From contig NZ_LMJL01000012.1 of NCBI RefSeq assembly GCF_001429295.1, positions 1,206,949 to 1,270,948 of the forward strand: DNA of 64,000 nucleotides, in the 5' to 3' direction. The notes beneath the pieces were generated by a model that was not told where the DNA came from, ran no database searches, and saw nothing but the letters and a program-made list of their open reading frames with translations. Position 1 is the first letter of the stretch. The number at the start of each line of letters is the position of its first letter. A program made the translations under genes and the position numbers. Source of the stretch: Flavobacterium sp. Root935 (GTDB lineage: Bacteria; Bacteroidota; Bacteroidia; Flavobacteriales; Flavobacteriaceae). Positions 1-8,137 of the stretch are shown piece by piece.

Positions 1-262
1 AAGCATCAGCATTTGCCTGATTGGTTCTTATCGCACAATTAGCAATGTAAAACGCGCAGTCTGACTCCACTTCCTCGGTCGTCGCATTGCTCTTTACGTG
101 TTGAAAAATAAGTTGCGCCGAAGCATATTGTTTGTCATTATATAAAGCCAGTGCTTTGTCAAAATCCTTTAAATCGTAGGTATATATAGCTGATTTTTGT
201 GCCGAAACTATGGTCGAAATAAGGATAATTTGGAATAAAAAGAACCAGGAAAGTTTACGCAT
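1..262 (-). CDS. TPR-repeat protein, N-terminal part (cut by window edge)
   Basis: A reverse-strand reading frame opens with ATG at 262-260 and runs off the left edge. The first ~22 residues form a signal peptide (MRKLSWFFLF..., ending VSAQ), so the product is exported. It continues with residues such as DFDKALALYNDKQYASAQ, the A/L/Y spacing of a tetratricopeptide repeat. Long secreted TPR proteins of this type are common in Flavobacteriaceae, where they probably act as envelope scaffolds. Only about 87 codons are visible, so length and domain count cannot be judged. A -7 box lies 20 bp upstream. Confidence 0.75.
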   Translation of the reverse strand, partial: MRKLSWFFLFQIILISTIVSAQKSAIYTYDLKDFDKALALYNDKQYASAQLIFQHVKSNATTEEVESDCAFYIANCAIRTNQANADA

Positions 263-281
263 TTTTGTAATATTTAGTGTT

Positions 282-289
282 CAAATGTA
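282..289 (-). promoter_or_regulatory. -7 box (TACATTTG) of the TPR gene
   Basis: On the minus strand TACATTTG matches the Bacteroidota -7 consensus TAnnTTTG, about 20 bp upstream of the ATG at 262. A TTTCG lies 20 bp further upstream at a fair distance for a -33 element. Confidence 0.5.
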
Positions 290-534
290 TCATTTTATAA
301 CGTTTATAACGAAACGTTTTGAGGTTTTATTATGAACAAATTATTAAACGGCTGTGATTTTCTGCGTTACAAAACTTCAAAATATTGGTTCTCAAACTTT
401 CTAAAAAACAAATAAATCAAAACCGTCTAAGCAATATAAGCATTAAAAACTTTACTTGGCATTTATTAAAATGAACTTATGGCACTAATGGTTTAATTTT
501 TTAAACTTTTTCTTAAGAAATGATTGAAATTTAT

Positions 535-565
535 TTTGAATACAAGCGTTATCTTATTACTTTTA
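535..565 (+). promoter_or_regulatory. Probable ftsE operon promoter
   Basis: TTTG at 535-538 and TACTTTTA at 558-565 (one mismatch to TAnnTTTG) are 19 bp apart, correct for the Bacteroidota housekeeping sigma factor. The ATG follows at 585. Confidence 0.4.
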
Positions 566-584
566 CGATTCAAATCAATTTATT

Positions 585-1268
585 ATGTCACAAACCGTAC
601 TATCTCTTAAAGAAGTCACTATATATCAAGAAGGAAGAAAAATTATCTCTCATATTAATTTAGACGTTAACCACGGTGAATTTATCTACATCATCGGAAA
701 AACTGGCTCTGGAAAAAGTAGTTTCTTAAAAACTTTATACGCTGATTTACCATTAGTTGAAGGAGAAGGACATATCGTTGAATTTGATTTGGCAGGGATA
801 AAAGAAAACGACATTCCGTTCTTGAGACGTAAAATCGGAATTGTTTTCCAAGATTTTAAATTGCTTCCAGACCGTTCTATTAAAGACAATATGCTTTTTG
901 TTTTAAGAGCAACCGGCTGGCACGAAAAAGATGCAATGCTGCACAAAATTGATGAAGTTTTGGATAAAGTTGGCATGAAAGATTTCGTGAACAAAATGCC
1001 GCATCAGCTTTCTGGAGGAGAACAACAGCGTGTTGCAATTGCAAGAGCACTTCTTAATGATCCAGAATTTATTTTGGCCGATGAGCCAACAGGAAATCTT
1101 GATCCGCAGACAAGTTCTGAAGTTTTAGAAGTATTAAAAGCAATTAATGCAACTGGAAAAACCATCATTATGGCAACACACGATTATGCTTTATTGATGA
1201 AATTCCCTTCTAAAACACTAAAATGTGAAGATGAAAGAATCTTCGAAGTGGTGCAAAGAAGCGTGTAA
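585..1268 (+). CDS. ftsE: Cell-division ABC ATPase FtsE
   Basis: This 227-residue ABC ATPase has Walker A GKTGSGKS (about 40-47), a Q-loop (VFQDFK), the signature LSGGEQQRVAIARAL (about 143-157), Walker B FILADEP and the H-loop in MATHDYALL. Length and sequence fit FtsE, the cytoplasmic ATPase that with membrane partner FtsX couples septation to peptidoglycan hydrolysis. No ftsX lies beside it; instead the TAA overlaps by one base the ATG of a glycosyltransferase, so translation of the two is probably coupled. A LolD-type lipoprotein exporter ATPase is the nearest alternative. Confidence 0.88.
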   Translation: MSQTVLSLKEVTIYQEGRKIISHINLDVNHGEFIYIIGKTGSGKSSFLKTLYADLPLVEGEGHIVEFDLAGIKENDIPFLRRKIGIVFQDFKLLPDRSIKDNMLFVLRATGWHEKDAMLHKIDEVLDKVGMKDFVNKMPHQLSGGEQQRVAIARALLNDPEFILADEPTGNLDPQTSSEVLEVLKAINATGKTIIMATHDYALLMKFPSKTLKCEDERIFEVVQRSV

Positions 1269-2155
1269 TGCTTTCGATTTTAATTCCGGTTTACAATTAC
1301 AACATTTTTACTCTCGTAGAAACGCTGTACAAACAAACTTTGGAATGTAATATTCCTTTTGAAATTATTTGTTTAGACGACGCTTCGCAAGATTTTATAA
1401 TTGAAAACCAAAGAATTAATCAATTTAATAACAGCTCTTTTTCTATTTTAGAAAAAAATATTGGCCGTAGTGCCATTCGAAATTTATTAGCACAAAAAGC
1501 AGTTTATGAAAATTTGTTTTTTTTAGATGCTGATACATTTCCTGTTCATAATCAATTCATTTCTAATTATATTGAAGCAATAAAAAAGAATGAAAAAGTT
1601 GTTTTTGGAGGGATTTTATACGAAAATAAAAAACCTGCAAAAGAGCTGCTTTTACGATGGATATATGGCAGAAAAAGAGAAGCTTTAAGCTTAGCTGACA
1701 GAATTCAGAATCCATCTGATTTTGCATTGGTTTCTAATTTATTAATTAAAAAAGAAATCGTTGTTCGTTTTCCTTTTGACGAAAATCTGACAAAATACGG
1801 TTATGAAGATTTACTTTTTTTCTCCGTTTTAAAATCCAATCTTATTGCGATTACACATATTGAAAATCCTGTTTTTCATTTAAATCTAGAATCCTCTGCC
1901 CTATTTTTAAGTAAAACAAAAACGGCATTACAAAATCTGGTATTTTTAGATGCTTCAAATAAAATTTCAAGAAAGGAAAGTAAAATTATTGCATCATTTG
2001 AATTTTTAAACAGATTAAAACTAATCTCTGTTTTTAATTTTGTCTTTAGAAAATTGGAAACTAAAATTGAGCGAAATTTAGTTTCAGAGAAACCTTCACT
2101 TTTTCTGTTTGACATCTATAAATTAGGCTGTTATTGCTTTTTAAAATCAAAATAA
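1268..2155 (+). CDS. Glycosyltransferase family 2
   Basis: This 295-residue protein begins with the GT-A nucleotide-sugar fold: SILIPVYN at the N-terminus, LDDAS at 36-40, NIGRSAIRN at 64-72, and the metal-binding D-x-D in FFLDADTF (DAD 87-89). KYGYEDLLFF near residue 180 supplies the usual acidic ED motif. It should transfer a sugar from a nucleotide donor to a lipid-linked or surface glycan at the cytoplasmic membrane face. Donor and acceptor cannot be read from sequence. The ATG overlaps the ftsE stop by one base and its own stop abuts the next ATG. Confidence 0.85.
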   Translation: MLSILIPVYNYNIFTLVETLYKQTLECNIPFEIICLDDASQDFIIENQRINQFNNSSFSILEKNIGRSAIRNLLAQKAVYENLFFLDADTFPVHNQFISNYIEAIKKNEKVVFGGILYENKKPAKELLLRWIYGRKREALSLADRIQNPSDFALVSNLLIKKEIVVRFPFDENLTKYGYEDLLFFSVLKSNLIAITHIENPVFHLNLESSALFLSKTKTALQNLVFLDASNKISRKESKIIASFEFLNRLKLISVFNFVFRKLETKIERNLVSEKPSLFLFDIYKLGCYCFLKSK

Positions 2156-3085
2156 ATGGCTTTTTTTTCTATCATAATTCCGCTTTACAACAAAGAAGAT
2201 TTTATCGAAAACACGGTACAAAGTGTCTTGAATCAAACTTTTCAGGATTTTGAAATTATTGTTGTAAATGACGGATCAACTGATAAAAGCGAAGAAAAGT
2301 TATTGCAGTTTAATGATTTTAGAATTAATTATTACAGCAAAAAAAACGAAGGTGCTTCTGCCGCAAGAAATTACGGAATCGAAAAAGCAGCTGCCGATTT
2401 TATAACTTTTCTAGATGCAGACGATTATTGGTATCCGACGTTTTTAGAAACGATGTTTAATCTCATTTCCAAGGTTCCAGATCAAAAAGTATTTTCTGCT
2501 GCAATTGAATTTGATACTTCAAAAAAAATAATTCCAGTACAATATTCGATTTTAAAATCTAATGACGAATTTGAAATTGTAAACTACTTTCAAGCCAGTT
2601 TAAAGGAAACAGTTCTTTGTACTTCCTGCGCTGTTTTCCATAAAACTGTTTTCTCTGAAGCTGGAAATTTTGACACAAAAATTAAAAGTGGTCAAGACAC
2701 CGATTTATGGATTAGAATTGGTCTTATTTATCCTGTAGTTTTTTCTTGGAAAATATTAGCCCGATACGTTTACGATCCTGAAAGTCTTTCGAAAAATAAG
2801 AAACTGATTCACGAAAAAATGGATTTTTCGAAATATGAGAAAATAGAAAACGCCAATTTAGATTTGAAAAAATTTCTCGATTTGAATCGGTTTTCATTGG
2901 CTGTAAAAAGTAAAATCGCTGGAGAAAAAGCACTTTTTACTAATTATTCTCAACCAATTGATTTGAAGAATTTAGGTTTGAAGAAACAAATTTTATTACG
3001 CCTGCCTGCTTTTGCTCTGATCTTTTTGATTAAAACAAAAACAGTACTTGCAAATTTAGGCTGGGGCTCATCTGTTTTTAAATAG
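2156..3085 (+). CDS. Glycosyltransferase family 2
   Basis: This is a second GT2 enzyme of 309 residues, starting at the base after the previous stop. It shows SIIIPLYNKE at the start, VVNDGSTDKS at 36-45, NEGASAARNYG at 64-74 and the D-x-D motif FLDADDYW (DADD 87-90), then SGQDTDLWIRI as the acidic catalytic region. The C-terminus carries a hydrophobic stretch (LPAFALIFLI) that may lie on the membrane. The last 18 bases overlap the 3' end of the convergent fdtA gene. Its acceptor is unknown; context suggests O-antigen or exopolysaccharide assembly. Confidence 0.87.
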   Translation: MAFFSIIIPLYNKEDFIENTVQSVLNQTFQDFEIIVVNDGSTDKSEEKLLQFNDFRINYYSKKNEGASAARNYGIEKAAADFITFLDADDYWYPTFLETMFNLISKVPDQKVFSAAIEFDTSKKIIPVQYSILKSNDEFEIVNYFQASLKETVLCTSCAVFHKTVFSEAGNFDTKIKSGQDTDLWIRIGLIYPVVFSWKILARYVYDPESLSKNKKLIHEKMDFSKYEKIENANLDLKKFLDLNRFSLAVKSKIAGEKALFTNYSQPIDLKNLGLKKQILLRLPAFALIFLIKTKTVLANLGWGSSVFK

Positions 3086-3475
3086 TTTGAATTTTTTAAA
3101 TTCCCGAATGTAATCTTCTTCATTAAATTCATTGGAAGACAAAACCAAACAAACACTTCCTGAAGAAAAATTTTCGATTTCCCTCCAAATACCCGGTACG
3201 ATAAGCAAACCGACATTTGGCTTATTCAACGTCACTGTTTTCTTGTTTTTACCATCTTTTAAAATCACGTCAAAACTGCCGCTTAATGCAATTAAAAATT
3301 GCTGTTGGTCTATATGTGCATGCCCGCCTCTTTTGCTTCCGCTTGGCACATCATATAAATAATATACTCTTTTGGAAACAAACGGAATTGTATCGCCTTC
3401 AATAACCGAAAGATTTCCTCTTCTGTCCTGAATTTTAGGAATTTCAATTAATTGAATATCTGAAATAGTGGTCAT
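3068..3475 (-). CDS. fdtA: FdtA/QdtA-type dTDP-sugar 3,4-ketoisomerase (cupin)
   Basis: This small cupin (135 residues from the chosen start) matches the WxcM/FdtA/QdtA family, which moves the keto group of dTDP-4-keto-6-deoxyglucose from C4 to C3, the step before transamination. The signature RGGHAH (49-54) holds the catalytic histidines, preceded by KRVYYLYDVP and followed by a QQQF strand. I chose ATG 3475 because it forms an ATGA overlap with the upstream glycosyltransferase stop and gives the family N-terminus MTTISDIQLIEIPKI; a start at 3502 would add nine residues. FdtA and QdtA differ in the C4 epimer made and cannot be told apart here. The aminotransferase lies 3.5 kb away at 7013-8137. 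Confidence 0.85.
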   Translation of the reverse strand: MTTISDIQLIEIPKIQDRRGNLSVIEGDTIPFVSKRVYYLYDVPSGSKRGGHAHIDQQQFLIALSGSFDVILKDGKNKKTVTLNKPNVGLLIVPGIWREIENFSSGSVCLVLSSNEFNEEDYIREFKKFKLFKNR

Positions 3476-4557
3476 TTGTGATTGGTTAGAAGATTTTTCC
3501 ATTGTTCAGATATATTTTTTAAAGACAAATGTTTGACGCTTTCTACAGCGTTCTTTTTGCAAAAATGATACATTTCGTTATCATCTTCAAGCCGATTGAT
3601 AGCTTCGGCCAAAGCTTCAATATTATGGTTTTCAACCAACAGACCATTAAATTCATTCTGAATAATTTCTCGTGGTCCAGAATTACAATCTACAGCCACA
3701 ACAGGCGTTCCCAAAGCTAATGATTCTATTATGGAAAGTGGAAATCCTTCGTAATGACTTGTCAGAATGGTAAATTTAGCTTTACGAACTTCTTCAAATG
3801 GATTTTGTTTGAACGGAAATATTTTAACGTAATTACTTAAATCTAAACTTTCAATTTTTTGTTTTATAAAATCCAAATCATTTCCAGAACCTAAAAGATA
3901 TAATTCATATCCTTTCAAAAAAATTTGAGACTTAGAAAAAGCTTCCAGCATCAATGTAAAATTTTTAACTTTTTCATCAAATCGTCCAAAAAACAAAATC
4001 ACTTTTTGAGTTTCTAAAGTCTCTTTTTTTAATTCTTCTTCGGCAATAAAAAAAGGATTGTAAATTGTAATGGTGTTTTTAAACTTATAAAGCTGATTTA
4101 TTTTTTCTTCGATTGCTTTTGAGACACAAATTAAAGCCTCAGTATTTTCATAAATTATTCTGGACCAAAATACCGACGAAGGAAAATAATTTTTAAAATT
4201 ATAACTATGCACAACGTAATAGATTTTGGTGTTTCGATAAATTAATCTCGTAATTAATTCTCTCAGCAATACATTTCTAGTTCTGCTGTCTATGACAATT
4301 TCTATATTATTTTTGGTCAAATAGCGACGTAGTAAAATTCCTTTTTTTAATTTTCTGAGGAAAGAAAAAGAGCCTAAGCTTTCTTTTTCTAAATTGAATA
4401 AAGTTCCTGTATATGAATAATCTACAACATCATTTACAACAATAGAATGGACTTCAAACCCAGATTCTTCTAACATAAAAGTCAGTAAAGCTGCGAAACG
4501 TTCTGCTCCTCCTTTTCCTAAAGAATTTGAAACAATTGCAACTTTCTTTTTATTCAT
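3472..4557 (-). CDS. Glycosyltransferase family 4 (GT-B)
   Basis: About 361 residues from the ATG at 4557. The N-terminus KKKVAIVSNSLGKGGAERF is typical of GT4 enzymes with the glycine-rich GGAER loop, the middle has ILFFGRFDEKVKNF at the start of the nucleotide-binding domain, and the E-x7-E motif lies in HYEGFPLSIIESLALG followed by GTPVVAVD. It should transfer a hexose or hexosamine onto a growing oligosaccharide. An earlier in-frame start at 4590 would add 11 atypical residues and run across the promoter palindrome, so I prefer 4557. It is translationally coupled to fdtA by ATGA. Confidence 0.87.
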   Translation of the reverse strand: MNKKKVAIVSNSLGKGGAERFAALLTFMLEESGFEVHSIVVNDVVDYSYTGTLFNLEKESLGSFSFLRKLKKGILLRRYLTKNNIEIVIDSRTRNVLLRELITRLIYRNTKIYYVVHSYNFKNYFPSSVFWSRIIYENTEALICVSKAIEEKINQLYKFKNTITIYNPFFIAEEELKKETLETQKVILFFGRFDEKVKNFTLMLEAFSKSQIFLKGYELYLLGSGNDLDFIKQKIESLDLSNYVKIFPFKQNPFEEVRKAKFTILTSHYEGFPLSIIESLALGTPVVAVDCNSGPREIIQNEFNGLLVENHNIEALAEAINRLEDDNEMYHFCKKNAVESVKHLSLKNISEQWKNLLTNHK

Positions 4558-4578
4558 GTTTTTAACCAAAAAAGTAAA

Positions 4579-4595
4579 TATATTTGTCAAATATA
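4579..4595. promoter_or_regulatory. Palindromic pair of opposed -7 boxes
   Basis: TATATTTG at 4579-4586 faces right and its exact inverse CAAATATA at 4588-4595 faces left, separated by one T. Both match TAnnTTTG, at suitable distances from the divergent ATGs (4603 rightward, 4557 leftward). The 17-bp palindrome may serve both genes from overlapping promoters. Clear -33 elements are not visible. Confidence 0.5.
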
Positions 4596-4602
4596 CACAT
4601 AA

Positions 4603-5739
4603 ATGAAAGTTTTACTGGTAGGCGAATACAGTCATTTGCACAATTCTTTGAAGGATGGTTTGCAAAAATTAGGACATGATGTTTTTATTATTGGTCAGAA
4701 CGACGGTTTTAAAAATTTTCCAGTCGACTTTCCTATTCAGAAAAAATGGGATTCTGGTTTTCTAAAAAAAGTAAAAATTGCAGTGTATAAACTTTCTGGA
4801 TTCGATATTACCTCTTATTTAACGTATCGACAGTTTCTAAAATTCGAAAAACGATGTTCGGGTTTTGATGTCGTGCAGTTAATCAACGAAAACAGTTTTC
4901 ATTGCACGTATTATTTCGAAAAGAAGATCATTTCGAGCCTTTTAAAAAACAATAAGAAATTGTTTTTACTGAGTTGTGGCTACGACTATTTAAATGTGAA
5001 ATATTGTTTTGAAAATCCTGATTTTAAATCTGTAATTGCTCTCTATCAAAATCATACAATTGATCAAAAATCATTTGCTAATGTTTTGAAATTCCGCAAG
5101 AAAGAGTTCCTCAAACTACATCAATTTATCTACAAAAACTGCAACGGCATTATTGCTTCCGATCTAGATTATCATCTTCCATTAATAGGAAACAGTAAAT
5201 ATCTGGGAATGATTTCAAACCCAATTAATATTGACAAACTTCAATTTGAATCGCTAAATATTTCTGATAAAATCATCATTTTCCATGGCATCAACAATGA
5301 TAATTATTTAAAAAAGGGAAATGATTATTTTGAAAAAGCTCTGGAAATAATTGAGAAAAAATACGGTTCGAAAGTTGAAATAATAACTGTTCGAAGTATT
5401 CCATATTCTCAATATATCGATTTGTATAATAGATCACATATTTTATTGGATCAAATTTATGGATATGATCAGGGCTACAATGCACTTGAAGCAATGGCAA
5501 AAGGAAAAGTCGTTTTTACCAACGCCGAAACTGAGTTTACAGAATATTACAATGTTACTGAAAAAGTGTGCATAAACGCTATTCCAAATGTAGATTACCT
5601 AGTAAATGAATTGTCTTTTTTAATTGAAAATCCAGCAGAAATTACGGCAATAGGAAAACGCGCCAGGACTTTTATAGAAGAACATCATAATTATGTGAAT
5701 ATTGCACAAAAATACGTGCAGAAATGGAACGAAAATTAA
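4603..5739 (+). CDS. Glycosyltransferase, GT4-like
   Basis: This 378-residue protein starts MKVLLVGEYSHLHNSLKDG, the first beta-strand and loop of a GT-B N-terminal domain. In the C-terminal half, GYDQGYNALEAMAKGKVVF has the E-x7-E spacing region of retaining GT4 enzymes, though the first acidic residue is replaced (YDQGYNALEAM), so it is a divergent member. It is monocistronic, divergent from 3472-4557, and its last four bases overlap the convergent flippase gene. The sugar specificity is unknown. Confidence 0.75.
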   Translation: MKVLLVGEYSHLHNSLKDGLQKLGHDVFIIGQNDGFKNFPVDFPIQKKWDSGFLKKVKIAVYKLSGFDITSYLTYRQFLKFEKRCSGFDVVQLINENSFHCTYYFEKKIISSLLKNNKKLFLLSCGYDYLNVKYCFENPDFKSVIALYQNHTIDQKSFANVLKFRKKEFLKLHQFIYKNCNGIIASDLDYHLPLIGNSKYLGMISNPINIDKLQFESLNISDKIIIFHGINNDNYLKKGNDYFEKALEIIEKKYGSKVEIITVRSIPYSQYIDLYNRSHILLDQIYGYDQGYNALEAMAKGKVVFTNAETEFTEYYNVTEKVCINAIPNVDYLVNELSFLIENPAEITAIGKRARTFIEEHHNYVNIAQKYVQKWNEN

Positions 5740-7010
5740 AACAAACTTTTTCTAAAATAGATCGCAAGGACTATCAAATAACTCAAATTTTGAAAAGCGT
5801 AAGCTATTACAACTCCTTCTATTTGAAATATTTGAATATAATAAACACTAGCCGTATACAGAATAAATAAAGAAAATAATTCTGTAAGTATAAAAGCCAA
5901 TGTCAATTTTTTGGCAAAAAACTGGTAGCCTAATATCAGTGAACAAACTTTAAAAATATCTCCGAGAAACTGCAAAAAAAACAAATCTGTTACAGGTAAA
6001 AATTCTTTACTAAAAAGCAGTTTAACCACAAAAAATCTAGCCAAATAAAGCACAATTAAACCCAAAACAAAAACAGGCAGAATGAACTTATAAAACTCCC
6101 AAAAAACACTTTTTGTTTCCTGATTAGTGGATGCTTTTGATAGTTTCGGCAAAAAATAAACGGTTAGAATAGTGCTGATAAATAAGAGATAGTAAGACGA
6201 AATTCTCGTCATGGTTTCCCAATATCCAGCTTGTTCAATTCCTAAATCATGAATAATATGATTTCTAATTGCTAAGAACACAAATGGCCCTAGAATCGAG
6301 GAAACCAAAGCCATTAAGGAATACGAGGAAAGATTTTTTATGATTTTAAAGTCAAATAAGTCTAGTTTTATAATTTGAAAAAAGTTAATTTCTTTTTGAA
6401 CTAGATAAAAAGTAACGAAAAACAAAAGCGCGGGCGCAATCACAATAGCCATTAAAGCTCCAATCGTTTGGTATTGTAAAATCAAAAAGAGAGAAACCGC
6501 TAAACCAATTATGTTTCCGATGATATTAATCCAGATTACTTTGTGAAATTTCCCTAAACCATTAATTAATGCAACAAAAAAAATTGAAACGGCATAAAAA
6601 GGCAAAGCCAAAGCCAAAACTTTAAAAACTGGTAAATATTCGGTGTTATTTCCAAAAATTCTGGTATTCCAATATTGGGCTGTAAAAAACAAAACAAAAC
6701 CTAGAAGAACGGCTATGAATGAGAGGCTTATAAAAACAGTTGTAATTACTTTTTGAAGTTCAACTTTGTTTTTCTCATTTTCGGCGGTGTATTTTACGAT
6801 GCCATTTTGAAATCCTAAAGTGGAAATATTTTCTAATGAAGTTAAAAAATTACGAAGATTTCCAAACAAAGCCATGCCGCTTGGTCCGACAAAAACGGCA
6901 AGTATTTTTGATGTAATTAATCCAATTCCGATTTTTAAAACAACGCTGAAACTGTTTAAAGAAGTTATCTTAAACAAACTGGTTTGACCTATTTTTTTAT
7001 AGAAATTCAA
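5736..7010 (-). CDS. Wzx-type O-antigen/lipid-linked oligosaccharide flippase
   Basis: A 424-residue polytopic membrane protein with about 12 hydrophobic segments. The N-terminus MNFYKKIGQTSLFKITSLNS and the segment FVGPSGMALFGNLRNF are characteristic of O-antigen translocases of the MOP superfamily, which flip undecaprenyl-linked repeat units to the periplasm. The only reasonable start is TTG at 7010-7008: no ATG or GTG lies between it and the upstream in-frame TGA, and the next ATG is codon 46, inside the conserved region. It starts 2 bp after the fdtB stop, so the two form one transcript and the cargo probably contains the FdtB-derived sugar. Confidence 0.85.
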   Translation of the reverse strand: MNFYKKIGQTSLFKITSLNSFSVVLKIGIGLITSKILAVFVGPSGMALFGNLRNFLTSLENISTLGFQNGIVKYTAENEKNKVELQKVITTVFISLSFIAVLLGFVLFFTAQYWNTRIFGNNTEYLPVFKVLALALPFYAVSIFFVALINGLGKFHKVIWINIIGNIIGLAVSLFLILQYQTIGALMAIVIAPALLFFVTFYLVQKEINFFQIIKLDLFDFKIIKNLSSYSLMALVSSILGPFVFLAIRNHIIHDLGIEQAGYWETMTRISSYYLLFISTILTVYFLPKLSKASTNQETKSVFWEFYKFILPVFVLGLIVLYLARFFVVKLLFSKEFLPVTDLFFLQFLGDIFKVCSLILGYQFFAKKLTLAFILTELFSLFILYTASVYYIQIFQIEGVVIAYAFQNLSYLIVLAIYFRKSLF

Positions 7011-7012
7011 AC

Positions 7013-8137
7013 TTAGTATTGATTTAAAATTTCAATTATAAAATCAACCTCAAATTCTGTTAAAACAGGACTCATTGGCAAGCTTAAAACCTCATTATGA
7101 ATCTTTTCAGTTACAGGTAATGATAAATTATTCCATCTTGAAGTTTCGGAAGAAAAAGCCTTCTGTTTGTGTGGCGGAATGGGATAATGAATTAATGTCT
7201 GAATATTATTTTGGGTTAAATAATCTTGTAAATTGTTTCTATTTTCTGTTCGAATAACAAATAAATGAAAAACATGATTGTTTGAAAAATCCCAAAAAGG
7301 TAGTATTATTTTATCGTTTTTTATTTCAGACAAATAGCGTTTTGCAATCTTTCTTCTTTTCTCATTATCAGCATCTAAATTGGGCAATTTCAGATTTAAA
7401 AATCCAGCTTGAAGTTCATCTAATCTCGAATTTACACCAACATATTCGTTTTGGTATTTTTTCTCAGAACCATAATTTCGAAGTGAAAAAAGCACTTTGG
7501 CCAGTTCAGCATCATTTGTCGTAATCGCTCCGCCATCGCCTAAACAACCTAAATTTTTTCCTGGATAAAAACTATAAGCGATTGCTGATTTTAGTCCCGA
7601 AGCCTCGGGATAGATTTTAGATTTTAGATTATTTTCCGCTCCGTGAGATTGTGCGGCATCTTCTACAACAATAAGATTATGTTTTTCTGCAATTTCATTT
7701 ATTTTATCCATTTCGGATAATTGCCCGTATAAGTGAACAGCTAAAATGGCTTTTGTTTTTGAGGTGATTTTTTCCTCAATTAAATCTGGATTTATATTGT
7801 AAGTTTCTAATCTCGGCTCCACCAAAACTGGAACTAAATCGGCTTGTAAAATTGCTAAAATACTCGCTATATATGTATTTGCCGGAACGATAACTTCGTC
7901 ACCTTTTTGAAATTTTCCGAGTTCGATATACCCTTTAAATATAAGAATTAAAGCATCTAAGCCATTTCCGACTCCAATACAATATTTTGATTGGCAGTAT
8001 TCGGCGAAAGCCTTTTCAAATGTCTCCGCTTCTTTTCCTAAAATATACCAGCCGTTATGTAAAACCGTTTGCAGTTTTTCCTGAAAAGCAGTTTCATAAG
8101 GTTCGTTGATTTTTTTTAGGTCTAAAAATGGTATCAC
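7013..8137 (-). CDS. fdtB: FdtB-type dTDP-3-keto-6-deoxyhexose aminotransferase (DegT/DnrJ/EryC1)
   Basis: This 374-residue PLP-dependent sugar aminotransferase has IPFLDLKKINEPY at the N-terminus, VVEDAAQSHGAE with the PLP-ring aspartate D160, and the Schiff-base lysine K194 in SFYPGKNLGCLGDGG. With FdtA it should make dTDP-3-amino-3,6-dideoxyhexose using glutamate. The start is GTG at 8137, fixed by a GTGA overlap with the acyltransferase stop. Residues 169-184 (NNLKSKIYPEASGLKS) occupy a loop that is shorter in relatives; this stretch is encoded by a copy of a repeat also found between genes (7587-7630). The catalytic lysine is intact, so the enzyme is probably active. Confidence 0.87.
   Translation of the reverse strand: MIPFLDLKKINEPYETAFQEKLQTVLHNGWYILGKEAETFEKAFAEYCQSKYCIGVGNGLDALILIFKGYIELGKFQKGDEVIVPANTYIASILAILQADLVPVLVEPRLETYNINPDLIEEKITSKTKAILAVHLYGQLSEMDKINEIAEKHNLIVVEDAAQSHGAENNLKSKIYPEASGLKSAIAYSFYPGKNLGCLGDGGAITTNDAELAKVLFSLRNYGSEKKYQNEYVGVNSRLDELQAGFLNLKLPNLDADNEKRRKIAKRYLSEIKNDKIILPFWDFSNNHVFHLFVIRTENRNNLQDYLTQNNIQTLIHYPIPPHKQKAFSSETSRWNNLSLPVTEKIHNEVLSLPMSPVLTEFEVDFIIEILNQY
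7587..7630. repeat. Hairpin repeat copy embedded in fdtB
   Basis: In gene sense this reads AATCTAAAATCTAAAATC, then TATCCCGAGGCTTCGGGA, then CTAAAATC. A 37-base part matches the intergenic sequence at 20635-20671 at 33 positions. It stays in frame within fdtB. The CCCGA..TCGGG core is self-complementary. Confidence 0.65.

Larger units (their letters stand above)
263..584. other. Divergent intergenic region, TPR gene / ftsE
   Basis: This 322-bp AT-rich spacer separates the divergent TPR and ftsE genes. It holds the leftward -7 box at 282-289 and a weaker rightward promoter at 535-565. I see no hairpin, repeat or small gene in the middle part. Confidence 0.5.

Noticed and set aside
3476..3502. 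Longer fdtA start at 3502
   Set aside because: It would overlap 31 bp into the preceding gene; ATG 3475 makes an ATGA junction and matches the family.
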